DNA of 42,696 nucleotides from Bacillota bacterium (GTDB taxonomy: Bacteria > Bacillota > Dethiobacteria > DTU022), in contig JAKPEE010000098.1 of the NCBI GenBank assembly GCA_029552125.1, positions 1-42,696 of the forward strand, given 5' to 3'. Below are positions 9,598 to 20,868 of this stretch, piece after piece. The notes beneath the pieces are model-generated. The model was not told where the DNA came from and did not search any database. It saw nothing but the letters and a program-made list of their open reading frames with translations. The translations under genes were made by a program, and so were the position numbers. How positions within the stretch are numbered: the first letter of the stretch is position 1; each line of letters opens with the position of its first letter.

Positions 9598-11895
9598 ATG
9601 GCCAGGCGCAGGCGGAAAACAGGATTGAAAGAAGAATTCTCCACCCAGATCAAGGGCATTTTGCTGCTGGCCCTGGCGGTTTTTTGCTACGCCGGGTTGA
9701 TGCAGACCGGGCAAACCGGCGAACTGGGACAGTCGGTGTATCGTATTTTACGGATCCTGGCCGGAGAAACAGCCATTGTCATTCCCTTTATCATCGGTAT
9801 CCTGGCGCTGCGGGTGATGCTGCCCCAGGGCATCTTTAACCTTAAAAGGCGCCTGATCGGCATCCTCTTTCTTTTATTCATATTTATGGTTTGGGGCCAC
9901 CTGGCCCTTATGGTTGAGCGCATGGATGAACTGGCTGGCGAGGATTTCTTTCGCTCCAGCGTTATGCTGGGTCTGCAGATGGAGGGCGGCGGCCTTCTCG
10001 GGGCAGTGTTTGCCGTGGCTCTTTTTTACCTGCTCGGGGAAATGGGCAGTAAAATCGCCCTGGGGGGCCTGGCCCTCATTGCGGTGCTGTTGATCACCAG
10101 CGTTTCCGTAAGCCAGTTGTTCAAGCAGTTTAAAAAAGCCGGCGCCCTTCTGCTCAAGCTTTTTAAAAGAATCGCTCTTTTTCTCAAGGATACTTATCAC
10201 ATTCTGATCACCAGTTCGGAGGGGGAAGAAGAACGGCGCGAGCTGGAAATGACCGTAAAAGAGAGGGAAGAGCCGCAGCCGGCAGCGGCCATGCCTGTCC
10301 TGGAGCCCGCCCCCGGCCCCCCGGAGGAGAGGGAAGAAGATTCACCGGGGCCGCAGGATTCTGCTTACCAGAAAGAGAGGCGCCTGGCCCTGGTGGAGCC
10401 GGTGGATCACGGCGATACACCCCGTTACCGTAAAACCGCGCCATCGTTTTCCACCTTTTACACTATCCCCTCCCTGGAATTGCTGTCCAAGCCGACCCGG
10501 CCCGGTGAACACCAGCAGATTAAGGGAATCCGGGAAAGGGCGCGTTTACTGGAGAATACCCTGCAAAGCTTTGGCGTCAAGGCGCGGGTTATTCATGTGC
10601 AGTCCGGTCCCACCGTGACCCGCTTTGAAGTTCAGCCCGAAGCGGGAGTAAAAGTAAGTAAGATTATCAGCCTCTCTGACGACCTGGCGCTAAACCTGGC
10701 CGCGCCGCTGGTCCGCATCGAAGCGCCAATCCCGGGTAAAGCGGCCCTGGGGATCGAAGTGCCCAATAAAATTATTTCTCTGGTCTACCTGCGGGAAGTG
10801 CTGGAAGATGAAGCATTCCTCAGCAGCCCGTCACCGCTAATCATGGGCCTGGGCAAAGATATTACCGGCGTGCCGGTAGTGGCGGATCTGGCCAAGATGC
10901 CGCACCTGTTAATTGCCGGGGCTACCGGCTCGGGTAAAAGCGTCTGCCTCAATACCATTATCATCAGCATACTCTATAAAGCGCGTCCAGACCAGGTCCG
11001 CTTCGTCATGATTGACCCCAAAGTGGTGGAATTAAGCGTATACAACGGTATTCCGCACCTGATGATGCCGGTAGTAACAGAACCGAAAAAAGCCTCCCTG
11101 GCCTTGCGCAACATGGTTAAAGAAATGGGGCGGCGCTACGAGCTGTTTGCCGAAGACGGGGTGCGCGATATCGCCGCTTACAATGCCATGGTTAAGGAAG
11201 GAGGCGGCGATGCTGAAACCCTGCCCTATATTGTAATCATTATCGATGAACTGGCGGATCTGATGCTGGTGTCTCCCGGAGAAGTGGAGGATTCCATCGC
11301 CCGCCTGGCCCAGATGTCGCGGGCAGCGGGCATTCACCTGGTTATCGCCACCCAGCGCCCCTCGGTGGATGTACTTACCGGTATTATCAAGGCCAATATT
11401 ACTTCGCGCATCGCTTTCACGGTATCATCCCAGGTGGATTCCCGCACCATCCTCGATATGGCCGGCGCGGAAAAGCTGCTCGGGCGGGGAGACATGCTCT
11501 TTTACCCGGTAGGAGCAGTCAAGCCTTTCCGCGTGCAGGGAGCTTATATCAGCGAGCGGGAAGTAAAGCAGATCACCGATTTTATCAAGGAGCAGGGGCG
11601 GGTAGAATATGAAAGCGAGTTCGGCGAACTGGAAATCGAGGAAGGAGACGGGGAGGAGCTCGATAAACTGTTCCCCGATGCCGTGGAGCTGGTGGTGCGC
11701 ACCGGCACGGCGTCCATATCTTTGCTGCAACGCCGCTTCCGCATCGGCTATACCCGCGCCGCCCGCCTGATCGATGACCTGGAGAGGCGAGGTGTGATTG
11801 GACAGTATGAAGGCAGCAAGCCCCGGGAGGTAATTATTACACCGGAGCAGGCCATGAAGCTCTACGAGGAGTTTAAGCAAAAGCTAAACTCCTGA
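9598..11895 (+). CDS. DNA translocase FtsK/SpoIIIE
   Basis: Four N-terminal TM segments; [19 protein letters not shown] Walker [22 protein letters not shown]-terminal gamma domain [21 protein letters not shown]. Confidence 0.97.
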   Translation: MARRRRKTGLKEEFSTQIKGILLLALAVFCYAGLMQTGQTGELGQSVYRILRILAGETAIVIPFIIGILALRVMLPQGIFNLKRRLIGILFLLFIFMVWGHLALMVERMDELAGEDFFRSSVMLGLQMEGGGLLGAVFAVALFYLLGEMGSKIALGGLALIAVLLITSVSVSQLFKQFKKAGALLLKLFKRIALFLKDTYHILITSSEGEEERRELEMTVKEREEPQPAAAMPVLEPAPGPPEEREEDSPGPQDSAYQKERRLALVEPVDHGDTPRYRKTAPSFSTFYTIPSLELLSKPTRPGEHQQIKGIRERARLLENTLQSFGVKARVIHVQSGPTVTRFEVQPEAGVKVSKIISLSDDLALNLAAPLVRIEAPIPGKAALGIEVPNKIISLVYLREVLEDEAFLSSPSPLIMGLGKDITGVPVVADLAKMPHLLIAGATGSGKSVCLNTIIISILYKARPDQVRFVMIDPKVVELSVYNGIPHLMMPVVTEPKKASLALRNMVKEMGRRYELFAEDGVRDIAAYNAMVKEGGGDAETLPYIVIIIDELADLMLVSPGEVEDSIARLAQMSRAAGIHLVIATQRPSVDVLTGIIKANITSRIAFTVSSQVDSRTILDMAGAEKLLGRGDMLFYPVGAVKPFRVQGAYISEREVKQITDFIKEQGRVEYESEFGELEIEEGDGEELDKLFPDAVELVVRTGTASISLLQRRFRIGYTRAARLIDDLERRGVIGQYEGSKPREVIITPEQAMKLYEEFKQKLNS

Positions 11896-11939
11896 GGCCC
11901 GGAAAACAAGGCTTTTTACCTTTTTTAAGGAGGATAGCC

Positions 11940-12809
11940 ATGGAAGAGCTTATCGCCCTTTTAAAAGAAGCCCGCCAGGGAAAAAAGATTACCCTGGAGG
12001 AAATCAGCCGGCAGACCAAGATCCGGCAGCGCTACCTGGAAGCCCTGGAAGACGGCGATTTCTCCCTTTTCGCCGGGGAGGTTTACTTGAAAGGAACACT
12101 GGCCAACTATGCTGAGATCGTCGGCCTGGATCCCAAAGAAATACTGGCCCTTTACCACCGCCTTAAAGAAAAAAGCGGCAGCGAGACGGAGCCGGGGCAG
12201 AAAGATCAACCGGAACGCACTTCAAGGCCGAGCCCTCCGGTACCCCTGCCGCGGGAAAAGGCTGAGCCACGCCCGAGGCCTGAAAAGCCTAAAAAGAAAG
12301 CGCTCCCTGGCGGCGAAAGGCAGGGCCCTTCGCTGACGGCCGGCGTAATTGTGGTAGTCATGGTCCTGATTGCGGCGGGAATCTGGTTCAGCCAGAACTT
12401 AGACTGGCGCCAGTTCGGATCCGGCCCGGGTTCGGAAAACAATGGCGGAGCCCCGGCGGAAAATGGAACACCTGATCTTAAGCCCGAGCCTGAACCGCAG
12501 CCTCCCCAGGAGATTACGGTAGCTTCATCCTCGGCCGGAGAAACAGTCTTTCACCTCAGCGGCTTTAACGAACTGGAGCTGTCACTTAAATTTGAAGGGC
12601 CTTGCTGGGTACAGCTTATTGTAGACGGCAGCGAACCGTTTTATCCGCGCACTTTTGCCGCGGGAGAGAATTATACCGCAAAGGCCGAAAAAGCGGTGCA
12701 CCTGCGTATGGGCAACCCGCCCGCTGTCCTGGTGACGGTAAACGGGGTTGAACTAACCGAAAACAGGGATTTAACCAGGCCTCACAATTTCCTGCTTGAG
12801 CTCAATTAG
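11940..12809 (+). CDS. RodZ-like helix-turn-helix membrane protein (DUF4115 C-terminus)
   Basis: LKEARQGKKITLEEISRQTKIRQRYLEALEDGDFSLFAGEVYLKGTLANYAEIVGLDP, one TM helix, C-terminal beta domain. Confidence 0.88.
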   Translation: MEELIALLKEARQGKKITLEEISRQTKIRQRYLEALEDGDFSLFAGEVYLKGTLANYAEIVGLDPKEILALYHRLKEKSGSETEPGQKDQPERTSRPSPPVPLPREKAEPRPRPEKPKKKALPGGERQGPSLTAGVIVVVMVLIAAGIWFSQNLDWRQFGSGPGSENNGGAPAENGTPDLKPEPEPQPPQEITVASSSAGETVFHLSGFNELELSLKFEGPCWVQLIVDGSEPFYPRTFAAGENYTAKAEKAVHLRMGNPPAVLVTVNGVELTENRDLTRPHNFLLELN

Positions 12810-12854
12810 CCGCCGCCGGCGGGGTTCACACCACTGGAGATGAAGTAGCAGATC

Positions 12855-14234
12855 ATGAACCACCTTGCCAGAGGAACCATAAAAGTTGCAGCCGTGGCCC
12901 TGGGCTGCGCCAAAAACCGGATCGACACCGAGGAAATTTTAGGGCTTTTAGGCCGGAACCGCTTTATTATTGCCGCCGCGCCTGAAGACGCCGACATTGT
13001 TGTGGTCAACACCTGCTCTTTTATTGAATCGGCGCAGCAAGAATCAATAGACGCTATCCTGCGGGTCGCGAGCCCGCCGGCGGGCTCGCGGCCCCTCGTC
13101 ATCGCCGCCGGGTGCCTGGTCCAGCATTATGGCGAAGCGCTGCTGCAAAAAATCCCCGAGTTATCCGGAATTATTGGCGTCCACAGCTACAAAGAGCTGA
13201 TCCCCTTTATTGACCGCTGCCTGGCCGGGCGGCGAGAAGCCTTAATTTTACCGCCGGAAGAACAGTACATCAGCCTGGGGCCGCGCCTGCTGACCAGACC
13301 CGCCCACAGCGCTTATGTAAAAATTGCCGAAGGATGCAGCAACCGCTGCCGTTACTGCCTCATTCCCGGAATACGCGGCCCCTACCGCAGCCGCGCACCG
13401 CAAGAAATTATTGACGAGGTGAAAGAGCTGGTAAGCGGAGGCGCCCGGGAGATTAACCTGGTGGCCCAGGATACTACTGCGTACGGCCTCGACTTAAACG
13501 GAGCCCCCGATTTACCGGGCCTGCTGAAAATGCTGCTTCAGGCCGTCCCGCAGCTACCCTGGCTGAGGGTGCTTTATGCTTATCCTTCCCGGGTAAGCGA
13601 TGCTTTAATCGACCTCATCGCCGGCCGGCCGCAACTGTGCAAATACCTCGATTTACCCCTGCAGCACGCCCACAGTGAAATCCTGGAGCGTATGGGCCGC
13701 CATTACGGCACCGGGGAGATTGAGAAGCTGATCGCCACATTAAGGCGGCGGATCCCCGGTGTGGCCTTGCGCGCCACTTTTATGACCGGTTTCCCCGGCG
13801 AAACACGGCGCCATTTCCAAAAGCTTTTACACTTTATGCAGCGCCACCCCCTGGAGCGGGTGGGTGCATTTGCTTACTCGCCCCAGGAAGGGACAGCCGC
13901 CGCGGTCCTGGATCATCCCGTACCGGCCAGGGTCAGGGAAAAAAGACGCCGCGAATTGATGCTGCTGCAAAAAAACATCTCCCTGGCCTTGAACCGCAGG
14001 TTAATCGGACGCCGCTTGACGCTGCTGGTGGACCGCGTTATTGAAAACACACCCCATGGTTCTTTTTATTACGGCCGCACCCAGTACCAGGCGCCAGAAG
14101 TAGACGGAGGAGTATACTTTAAAGCCCCCTCTGCCTTGAAGCCCGGCCAGTTTGTATCCGCCCGTATCGCTGCCGCCAATCCTTACGATCTTCTCGCCGT
14201 GCAGCCGCGCCCCGTGCAATCTCCTGCCAGTTAA
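12855..14234 (+). CDS. rimO: Ribosomal protein uS12 methylthiotransferase RimO
   Basis: LGCAKNRIDTEEILG; EGCSNRCRYCLIPGIRGPYRSR radical-SAM cluster; C-terminal TRAM. Confidence 0.95.
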   Translation: MNHLARGTIKVAAVALGCAKNRIDTEEILGLLGRNRFIIAAAPEDADIVVVNTCSFIESAQQESIDAILRVASPPAGSRPLVIAAGCLVQHYGEALLQKIPELSGIIGVHSYKELIPFIDRCLAGRREALILPPEEQYISLGPRLLTRPAHSAYVKIAEGCSNRCRYCLIPGIRGPYRSRAPQEIIDEVKELVSGGAREINLVAQDTTAYGLDLNGAPDLPGLLKMLLQAVPQLPWLRVLYAYPSRVSDALIDLIAGRPQLCKYLDLPLQHAHSEILERMGRHYGTGEIEKLIATLRRRIPGVALRATFMTGFPGETRRHFQKLLHFMQRHPLERVGAFAYSPQEGTAAAVLDHPVPARVREKRRRELMLLQKNISLALNRRLIGRRLTLLVDRVIENTPHGSFYYGRTQYQAPEVDGGVYFKAPSALKPGQFVSARIAAANPYDLLAVQPRPVQSPAS

Positions 14235-14338
14235 ACAAAAAATAGGAAGGGCAGCGATGCCCGGCAGCGGTTGCCCCGGTATAGCTTCTTTGATATAATT
14301 AAGCGCGTACAGTATTATGTAAACAAGGGGCGGGTTTC

Positions 14339-14869
14339 ATGCAAGAATTTCGCTGGCCGATCATTATTACCACCGCGGTACTGGCCCTGGCGCTTTTTTT
14401 CGGAGTCAACTACTATCGCCAGCGCTACATGATAGAGGAGCCTCTCCTGGAACTACTTCAGCGTAAGGAGACCATTGAAGAAGCACGCCTGGTAAAAGAA
14501 AACGATGTGGAATATCTTGAAATCACTCCCTCCCGCAGTTACCGGGGCCCATTGCAGGACCTGGTCGTAGAGGTCCAGGATCTCGCGGCAGAGCTTTACC
14601 GGCGGCCGCTGGAAATTACAGTGCGGGACCGGCGCAACGAGAGGCTGGAAGATTATGCCCGCACCATTGCTCCGGATCTATACGAGGGGGCCCGGCTGGC
14701 CAATTACCGCTCCGTGGCCGAAAGTGTCACCGCGGCAGCCGCCGATTACAACCTGGAGGAGGTTCTCTTCTCTGTGGATTATGAGCGGCTTTACCTGCAG
14801 GCCAGAGACGGCGAGCATACCCTCTACCTGATTATCCCTCTGAACCGGGCGGAAGGAGGAGTTTCATGA
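14339..14869 (+). CDS. Hypothetical membrane-anchored protein (single N-terminal TM)
   Basis: MQEFRWPIIITTAVLALALFFGVNYY TM anchor then ~150 aa soluble domain; stop overlaps next start by 4 nt. Confidence 0.8.
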   Translation: MQEFRWPIIITTAVLALALFFGVNYYRQRYMIEEPLLELLQRKETIEEARLVKENDVEYLEITPSRSYRGPLQDLVVEVQDLAAELYRRPLEITVRDRRNERLEDYARTIAPDLYEGARLANYRSVAESVTAAAADYNLEEVLFSVDYERLYLQARDGEHTLYLIIPLNRAEGGVS

Positions 14870-16347
14870 TCCGTGATCTGCTCATTGGGCTGGCGGCGGC
14901 ACTGGTAATTGTTTTACTGTGGTACCAGGCCAGCTTTATCCCCATGGTTTTGCTGGCAGCGCTGTTCCTGCTGCTGTTCCGCTTCTCCAATGTCAAAACA
15001 CCCCGCTTCAATACCATCGGCAAGGGGCAATTCAAGCGCAAGCTGATCGATTTTAACCAGATTGGCGGCCAGGAAGTGGCCAAGAAAGAGCTGCTGGAGG
15101 CCCTGGATTTTGTGGTTCAACCGCAGAAAATCCGGGAGATGGGCATCAGGCCGTTAAAGGGGCTGATGCTGGTCGGCCCTCCCGGAACCGGAAAAACCCT
15201 TTTAGCCAAGGCGGCGGCCGGCTACACCGGATCAGTGTTCGTCAGCGCCGCCGGCAGTGAATTTATCGAAATGTACGCCGGAGTAGGCGCGCAGCGGGTA
15301 AGGCAGCTTTTCGCCCAGTGCCGGAGCAAGGCCAAGCGGGCAAACAAGAAGAGTGCCATCCTGTTTATTGACGAAATCGATATCCTGGGCGGCAAAAGGG
15401 GCATGCACAGCAGCCACCTGGAATATGACCAGACGTTAAACCAGTTTTTAGTAGAGCTGGATGGCCTCGGAAGCAACGATGAAGTTAACATCCTGGTTAT
15501 CGGCGCTACCAATCGCCCCGAAGTGCTGGACGCCGCTTTGATGCGCCCGGGGCGCTTTGACCGGGTCGTCCAGGTTGATTTGCCGGACCTGGAAGGGCGG
15601 CAGCAGATTTTGGCCCTCCATCTGAAAAATAAACCGGTGGCGGAAAGCGTTGACCTGGAAAAAATCGCTAAAGAAACTTTCGGTTTTTCCGGGGCGCACC
15701 TGGAAAACCTGGCCAATGAAGCGGCCATTCTGGCTATGCGGGAAAAAGAGCCACGGATACTGGAAAAGCACCTCCTGGAAGCGGTGGATAAAGTGATCAT
15801 GGGTGAAAAGCTGAACCGCAAACCGGGCGAGGAAGAGCGCTGGCGCATTGCCGTGCATGAAACCGGGCACGCCCTGGTCAGTGAATCCCTTAAGCCCGGC
15901 TCTGTTTCCATCGTGACCATTACGCCGCGGGGCAAAGCGCTGGGTTATATCCGGCAGCAGCCGGAAAGGGATTATTATCTTTACACCCGGGATCAGCTTG
16001 ATCAGCAAATTGCCATTTTGCTGGGGGGCGCGGTCAGTGAAAAACTGCTGCTGGGCAACCGCAGCACCGGTTCCAGCAACGATTTTAACCAGGCGGTGGA
16101 GCTGGCCAAAAAAATCATCTGCGCCGGCCTTTCATCGCTCGGGGTGGTCAGCATAAAAGACTTGCCACGGGGTCTGCTGCACCGCACCATCCAGAAGATT
16201 ATTAACAGCCAGGAACAGTGGGTGCACCAATTGCTTTCCAGGCAACTGGAACTGCTAAACGAGCTGGCCCGGTACCTGGCCGATAAAGAAAAAATTACCG
16301 GCGACTTTTTACGGGAGAAAATTACCCGCCACCGGGAAGCCTGTTAA
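14866..16347 (+). CDS. FtsH-like AAA ATPase / zinc metalloprotease, compact form
   Basis: GLMLVGPPGTGKTLLAKAAAG, ILFIDEIDILGG, DAALMRPGRFDRVVQVDLPD, HETGHAL zinc site; N-terminal TM hairpin. Confidence 0.93.
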   Translation: MIRDLLIGLAAALVIVLLWYQASFIPMVLLAALFLLLFRFSNVKTPRFNTIGKGQFKRKLIDFNQIGGQEVAKKELLEALDFVVQPQKIREMGIRPLKGLMLVGPPGTGKTLLAKAAAGYTGSVFVSAAGSEFIEMYAGVGAQRVRQLFAQCRSKAKRANKKSAILFIDEIDILGGKRGMHSSHLEYDQTLNQFLVELDGLGSNDEVNILVIGATNRPEVLDAALMRPGRFDRVVQVDLPDLEGRQQILALHLKNKPVAESVDLEKIAKETFGFSGAHLENLANEAAILAMREKEPRILEKHLLEAVDKVIMGEKLNRKPGEEERWRIAVHETGHALVSESLKPGSVSIVTITPRGKALGYIRQQPERDYYLYTRDQLDQQIAILLGGAVSEKLLLGNRSTGSSNDFNQAVELAKKIICAGLSSLGVVSIKDLPRGLLHRTIQKIINSQEQWVHQLLSRQLELLNELARYLADKEKITGDFLREKITRHREAC

Positions 16348-16408
16348 CCTGCCGTGTTATAATGAAGTGATAAGGCTTTTCGCCTTTCATACGCTTAAAC
16401 ACGGCAGG
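16348..16408 (+). promoter_or_regulatory. Long hairpin abutting the cinA ribosome-binding site
   Basis: CCTGCCGTGTT (16348-16358) pairs perfectly with AACACGGCAGG (16398-16408), inner AAGGC/GCCTT. Confidence 0.5.
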
Positions 16409-16418
16409 GAGGATTGAA

Positions 16419-17651
16419 ATGATCGTTGACCTGATCTGTATCGGTAATGAACTGCTAACCGGCCTGGTGAACAATACCAATGCCGGGTACCTGGCGCGGC
16501 AGCTCGGTTCCGCCGGAATCGCTGTCCGTAAATGCAGCGTAGTGGCCGATGATGTCGGAGCCATTAAAGAGGCTGTGACGGAAGCATTAAGGCGAAGCGA
16601 CGCCGCCATCTGCACCGGAGGCCTGGGGCCGACGGACGACGACCTGACCCGGGAGGCCATATCCGAGACCCTGGAGCGGCCGCTGCAGTTGCACCAGGGT
16701 TGGCTGGCCCGGCTGGAAGCTTTTTTTGAAAGGCGCAGTTACCCGATGCCCCCGGCAAACCGCAAGCAAGCCCTGTTGATTGAAGGGAGCACGATTCTGG
16801 AAAACCCGCGGGGCACCGCCCCGGGGTCAATCATCGAACATGAACATAAATTGTTAATCCTGCTTCCGGGGCCGCCGCAGGAGCTGCAGCCCATGTTTGA
16901 AGAGCAAGTCCTACCGCTGTTGAAAGCACGGCGGCAAGGACAGATCTTGCTCACCAAAACTCTGAAATGCACCGGCCTGGGCGAATCACTGCTCGAAGAA
17001 AAAATTAAAACCCTGGGACAGTGGAAACAGCCTTCACTCTCCCTGGTGGCCAAAGGCATGGAAGTGCTGATCCAGCTTAAATCCTATGGCGAAGCGGACC
17101 GGGCGGAGCAACTGTTAGAGGCGGCGGCGAATAAACTGCGCGGCGCCCTGCAGGGATATCTCTACGGAGAAGATGAACAGACCCTGGCCGGTGTGGTGGC
17201 GGATCTGTTTGTGCGCCGCGGCTTAACCCTGGCGGTAGCCGAATCATGCAGCGGCGGCCTTCTCGCAGACACCATTACCGGCATTCCAGGCAGCTCCCGC
17301 TTTTTTAAAGGAGGCGCGGTGACCTATAGCCTGGACTCCAAGAAGCTGCTGCCCGGCCTCAGTGAGAAGTTGTTGCAGGAACACGGAGCGGTGAGTGCCG
17401 CCACCGCAGAAGCGATGGCCCGGGGAGTAAGAGACCTTTTTCAGGCCGATGCCGGCATCGGTATTACTGGAATTGCCGGCCCGGATAGCGACGCTTCCGG
17501 GCAGCCGGTGGGGCTGGTTTATGTCGCCGCTTCTCTCGGGAGCAGCATGGAGATCCAGGAACTGAATTATACGGCAACACGGCGAGCGATCAAGGAGAGG
17601 GCGGTCCAGGCTGCCCTGACGATGCTCTGGCGCAGGCTTTCCGAAGGATAG
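16419..17651 (+). CDS. cinA: CinA family competence/damage-inducible protein
   Basis: CIGNELLTGLVNNTNAGYLARQL; TGGLGPTDDDLTREAI; LAVAESCSGGLLADTITGIPGSS. Confidence 0.95.
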   Translation: MIVDLICIGNELLTGLVNNTNAGYLARQLGSAGIAVRKCSVVADDVGAIKEAVTEALRRSDAAICTGGLGPTDDDLTREAISETLERPLQLHQGWLARLEAFFERRSYPMPPANRKQALLIEGSTILENPRGTAPGSIIEHEHKLLILLPGPPQELQPMFEEQVLPLLKARRQGQILLTKTLKCTGLGESLLEEKIKTLGQWKQPSLSLVAKGMEVLIQLKSYGEADRAEQLLEAAANKLRGALQGYLYGEDEQTLAGVVADLFVRRGLTLAVAESCSGGLLADTITGIPGSSRFFKGGAVTYSLDSKKLLPGLSEKLLQEHGAVSAATAEAMARGVRDLFQADAGIGITGIAGPDSDASGQPVGLVYVAASLGSSMEIQELNYTATRRAIKERAVQAALTMLWRRLSEG

Positions 17652-17699
17652 ACCCCCTCGAATACTTTCCCCAACCCCGGCTGGAAAGGTTGATGCTGC

Positions 17700-19094
17700 T
17701 TGATGAAAAGATTTGACTGGAACCGGATTGTAAATTTGGGGTTACTGCTGGTTCCAGCAATAGCGGGCATGTTTTTAGCCCTGGCGCTCTTTAGCGCCTC
17801 CCGCTTTTCAGTAGGCGCCTTTGAATTTTCTGTAGAGTTGATTCCTTTCCAGCGCGGCGATACCGTTATCTTCATCCCGCCGGTGGGAGAGCTCCGTGCG
17901 GCCACGCACTGGCTGCCGCTTGCCGTAAAGTTTACTTTGCTGAATGTGGACCTGGAAAACCTGGTGTCCGGGCTTGAAAGCCTGTCCGCCTTGCCGGACA
18001 TCTCTTTTCTGGAGGAACAGCTCCACTCCAGGTTGCACTATTACCTGCTGCGCAACAGCGCCATTATATTTGCTTGCGGCGGCGGGGCCGTCTACCTGGT
18101 GAGCCGGATGCGCAACTTAAAACGGGCTCTACTGGGCGGCCTGCTGGCCTCAGTACTATTTGTGGCGCTGTTTGGAATTACCGTCATCAGGCCGTACAAC
18201 CTGGAAGCTTTTGAAACGCCCCAGTACCGGGGAGCGATCAGCGCCGCACCGTGGGTGGTTAACCTTTCCAGGCAAACCCTCACCACCATAAAAACTTTAG
18301 GCCGGCAACTGGAGTTGATGACCGCCAACCTGCACGATCTTTCACTACAGCTAGATCAGGTGCGCCTGAACGAACCTTACAGCGGCCCGAAAGTGCTTCA
18401 TGTGAGCGATATCCATAATAACCCTGCGGCCTTTGATTTTATTGAAAAAGTGGTGTCCAGCTTTGCCATTGATCTAATCATTGACACCGGTGACTTGACC
18501 GATTACGGGACCGAGCTGGAAACAGAACTGGTCTCCCGGGTGTCATCCCTGCCGGTACTGTACCTGTTTGTGCCCGGAAACCATGACTCGCCCCGGATCA
18601 TTGAAGCCTTGCGCCGCAGCGGGGCTGTGGTTCTGGAGAATGAAACCATCGAACTAAATGGCCTGCTCATTGGCGGCGTAGCCGATCCCTCCGCTGAAAG
18701 CCCGCACATGGCTGTTGCCCCGGAACAGGATTTAGGTGAAGCAGGGGCGGCGGCCTATGCCCAGTTTTTCGCCGCCGGGGCCATACCCGATGTCATCGCC
18801 GTGCATAACCCGCTTCTGGGCACCCCATTTACCGGATTGTCGGCGGCCATATTAAGCGGACATACGCACAGGGCGGAAGTGCGCTTTGAGCAGGGCAGCG
18901 CCCTCATTAACGCCGGTACGGCCGGTGCCGCCGGGATACGGGGCTTGCAGTCACCCCAGGATAACCCCTACAGCATGGTGGTCCTCTATTTTGACCGGGA
19001 TGAGACGGGGCGCTCCTTTCCCGTTATGGCCGACCTGTTAAGCGTGCAGCAGTACCATGACTCATTTACGCTAAAACGTTACTATAACCGCTGA
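17700..19094 (+). CDS. Membrane-anchored metallophosphoesterase
   Basis: HVSDIHNNP...IIDTGDLTDYG...VPGNHDS...LSGHTHRAEVR; N-terminal TM segments. Confidence 0.88.
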   Translation: MMKRFDWNRIVNLGLLLVPAIAGMFLALALFSASRFSVGAFEFSVELIPFQRGDTVIFIPPVGELRAATHWLPLAVKFTLLNVDLENLVSGLESLSALPDISFLEEQLHSRLHYYLLRNSAIIFACGGGAVYLVSRMRNLKRALLGGLLASVLFVALFGITVIRPYNLEAFETPQYRGAISAAPWVVNLSRQTLTTIKTLGRQLELMTANLHDLSLQLDQVRLNEPYSGPKVLHVSDIHNNPAAFDFIEKVVSSFAIDLIIDTGDLTDYGTELETELVSRVSSLPVLYLFVPGNHDSPRIIEALRRSGAVVLENETIELNGLLIGGVADPSAESPHMAVAPEQDLGEAGAAAYAQFFAAGAIPDVIAVHNPLLGTPFTGLSAAILSGHTHRAEVRFEQGSALINAGTAGAAGIRGLQSPQDNPYSMVVLYFDRDETGRSFPVMADLLSVQQYHDSFTLKRYYNR

Positions 19095-19173
19095 TGCCGC
19101 GGGAAACATTGGCCGGAAGCCTGGCAAACAGGCGAAGGCTGATTGCTATTTTTCCCCGATGAGGAGGATGATG

Positions 19174-19770
19174 ATGCGCCTGTTTATAGCCTTAAGCCTT
19201 TCCGAGAAACAAAAAAATGAGCTGCATCGCCTGCAGCAAAGCCTGAAGAGCCACCTGGAAGGAGTAAAATGGGTCAACCCGGAGGGCATGCACCTGACTT
19301 TAAAATTTTTAGGCGAGGTAGAGCCTGCCCGGATTGCCGCCATCGTGGAAGCGATGAAGGAGGCGTCTCCGGCCGTGGAACCTTTTGATTTTTCATTTGG
19401 CGGCGGGGGCGCCTTTCCATCCCCGCAAAAAGCGCGGGTAATCTGGGCGGGCCTGCGCGGGGAAGTTGGCAAGGTTGTTGCACTGGCCTCCAGCCTGGAG
19501 GCTGCCCTGGTGAAAAAAGGATTCCCGGCCGAAACCCGGGACTTCAGCCCTCACCTGACCCTGGGCCGGCTGCGCTATCCCTTGCCCGGGGAAAAAATTA
19601 ATAAATTCATGGCGGAAATGCAAACATTTTCCACAGAGCACTCCCGGGCAAGGGCCATGACCCTCTACCAGAGCAGGCTTTCCCGCCAGGGTGCTACATA
19701 TTCCATAATCCAGCAAATAAAAATCGGGCGCTTTTTAGAAGAAAATGCAGGAAATGAACAGGACGATTAA
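19174..19770 (+). CDS. thpR: RNA 2',3'-cyclic phosphodiesterase (2H family)
   Basis: [11 protein letters not shown] and [11 protein letters not shown] HxTx motifs; ATG at 19174 follows aggagg. Confidence 0.92.
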   Translation: MRLFIALSLSEKQKNELHRLQQSLKSHLEGVKWVNPEGMHLTLKFLGEVEPARIAAIVEAMKEASPAVEPFDFSFGGGGAFPSPQKARVIWAGLRGEVGKVVALASSLEAALVKKGFPAETRDFSPHLTLGRLRYPLPGEKINKFMAEMQTFSTEHSRARAMTLYQSRLSRQGATYSIIQQIKIGRFLEENAGNEQDD

Positions 19771-19825
19771 GAATAGAACACCTGTGAAACCAGATATTCC
19801 ATCCCGTAACAAGGGGGTAGCAAAA

Positions 19826-20851
19826 ATGGAAAAAAATAAAGCCCTGGAAGCGGCTCTATTGCAAATTGAAAAACAGTTCGGCAAAGGTTCGATTATGCGC
19901 CTGGGCGACTCAGTCAAGCCGGGGATCGAAGTAATTCCCACGGGATGCCTGGCCCTGGATATCGCCCTGGGTGTTGGCGGCATGCCCCGGGGCAGGGTCA
20001 TCGAAATTTTCGGGCCCGAATCGTCAGGGAAGACTACCGTAGCCCTGCATGTCATTGCACAGGCTCAAAAAAACGGCGGCTATGCCGCTTTTATCGACGC
20101 GGAGCATGCCCTTGACCCTGCTTACGCAGCCAATCTGGGGGTGAATATTGAAGAGTTGCTGGTATCGCAGCCTGATACCGGAGAGCAGGCCCTGGAAATT
20201 GCCGAAGCCCTGGTCCGCAGCGGCGCCATTGATGTTCTGGTCGTCGATTCCGTGGCCGCCCTGGTCCCCCGGGCTGAAATTGAAGGAGAAATGGGAGACG
20301 CCCACGTGGGACTGCAGGCTCGCCTGATGTCCCAGGCCCTGCGCAAACTATCGGGGGCCATCAGCAAATCGAATACTACGGCCATTTTTATCAATCAAAT
20401 ACGCGAAAAAGTGGGGGTTATGTTCGGCAACCCCGAAGTAACTCCCGGCGGCAGGGCTTTGAAGTTTTACTCTTCGGTGCGCCTGGACGTGCGCAGGGTC
20501 GAAGCGCTAAAGCAGGGGGAAAACGTGATCGGCAGCCGCACCCGGGCCAAGGTGGTTAAGAATAAAGTGGCACCGCCCTTTAAAACGGCAGACTTTGATA
20601 TTCTGTACGGCGTGGGCATCTCTGCAGAAGGATCATTAATCGACATGGGCCTGGAGTGGAAAATCTTAAGCAAAAGCGGTGCCTGGTATTCTTACGGAGA
20701 CGAGCGCCTCGGGCAGGGAAGGGAAAATGTGCGGGAGTGGCTTAAAAACAACCCCGATCTGGCCCGTGAAATTGAAGCCAAAATTCGCGAAGCCAGCGGA
20801 ATTGGGAGCAACCAGGCTGCGCCCGATAACAAGGTCCCGCAGGAAACTTAA
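19826..20851 (+). CDS. recA: Recombinase RecA
   Basis: [83 protein letters not shown]. Confidence 0.98.
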   Translation: MEKNKALEAALLQIEKQFGKGSIMRLGDSVKPGIEVIPTGCLALDIALGVGGMPRGRVIEIFGPESSGKTTVALHVIAQAQKNGGYAAFIDAEHALDPAYAANLGVNIEELLVSQPDTGEQALEIAEALVRSGAIDVLVVDSVAALVPRAEIEGEMGDAHVGLQARLMSQALRKLSGAISKSNTTAIFINQIREKVGVMFGNPEVTPGGRALKFYSSVRLDVRRVEALKQGENVIGSRTRAKVVKNKVAPPFKTADFDILYGVGISAEGSLIDMGLEWKILSKSGAWYSYGDERLGQGRENVREWLKNNPDLAREIEAKIREASGIGSNQAAPDNKVPQET

Positions 20852-20868
20852 AATGGAGACGATTTATC

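Noticed and set aside
19700-19826. GAACACCTGTGAAAC before recA considered as a LexA box
   Set aside because: Lacks the GTTC half-site of the Gram-positive consensus and lies inside/after thpR coding sequence.
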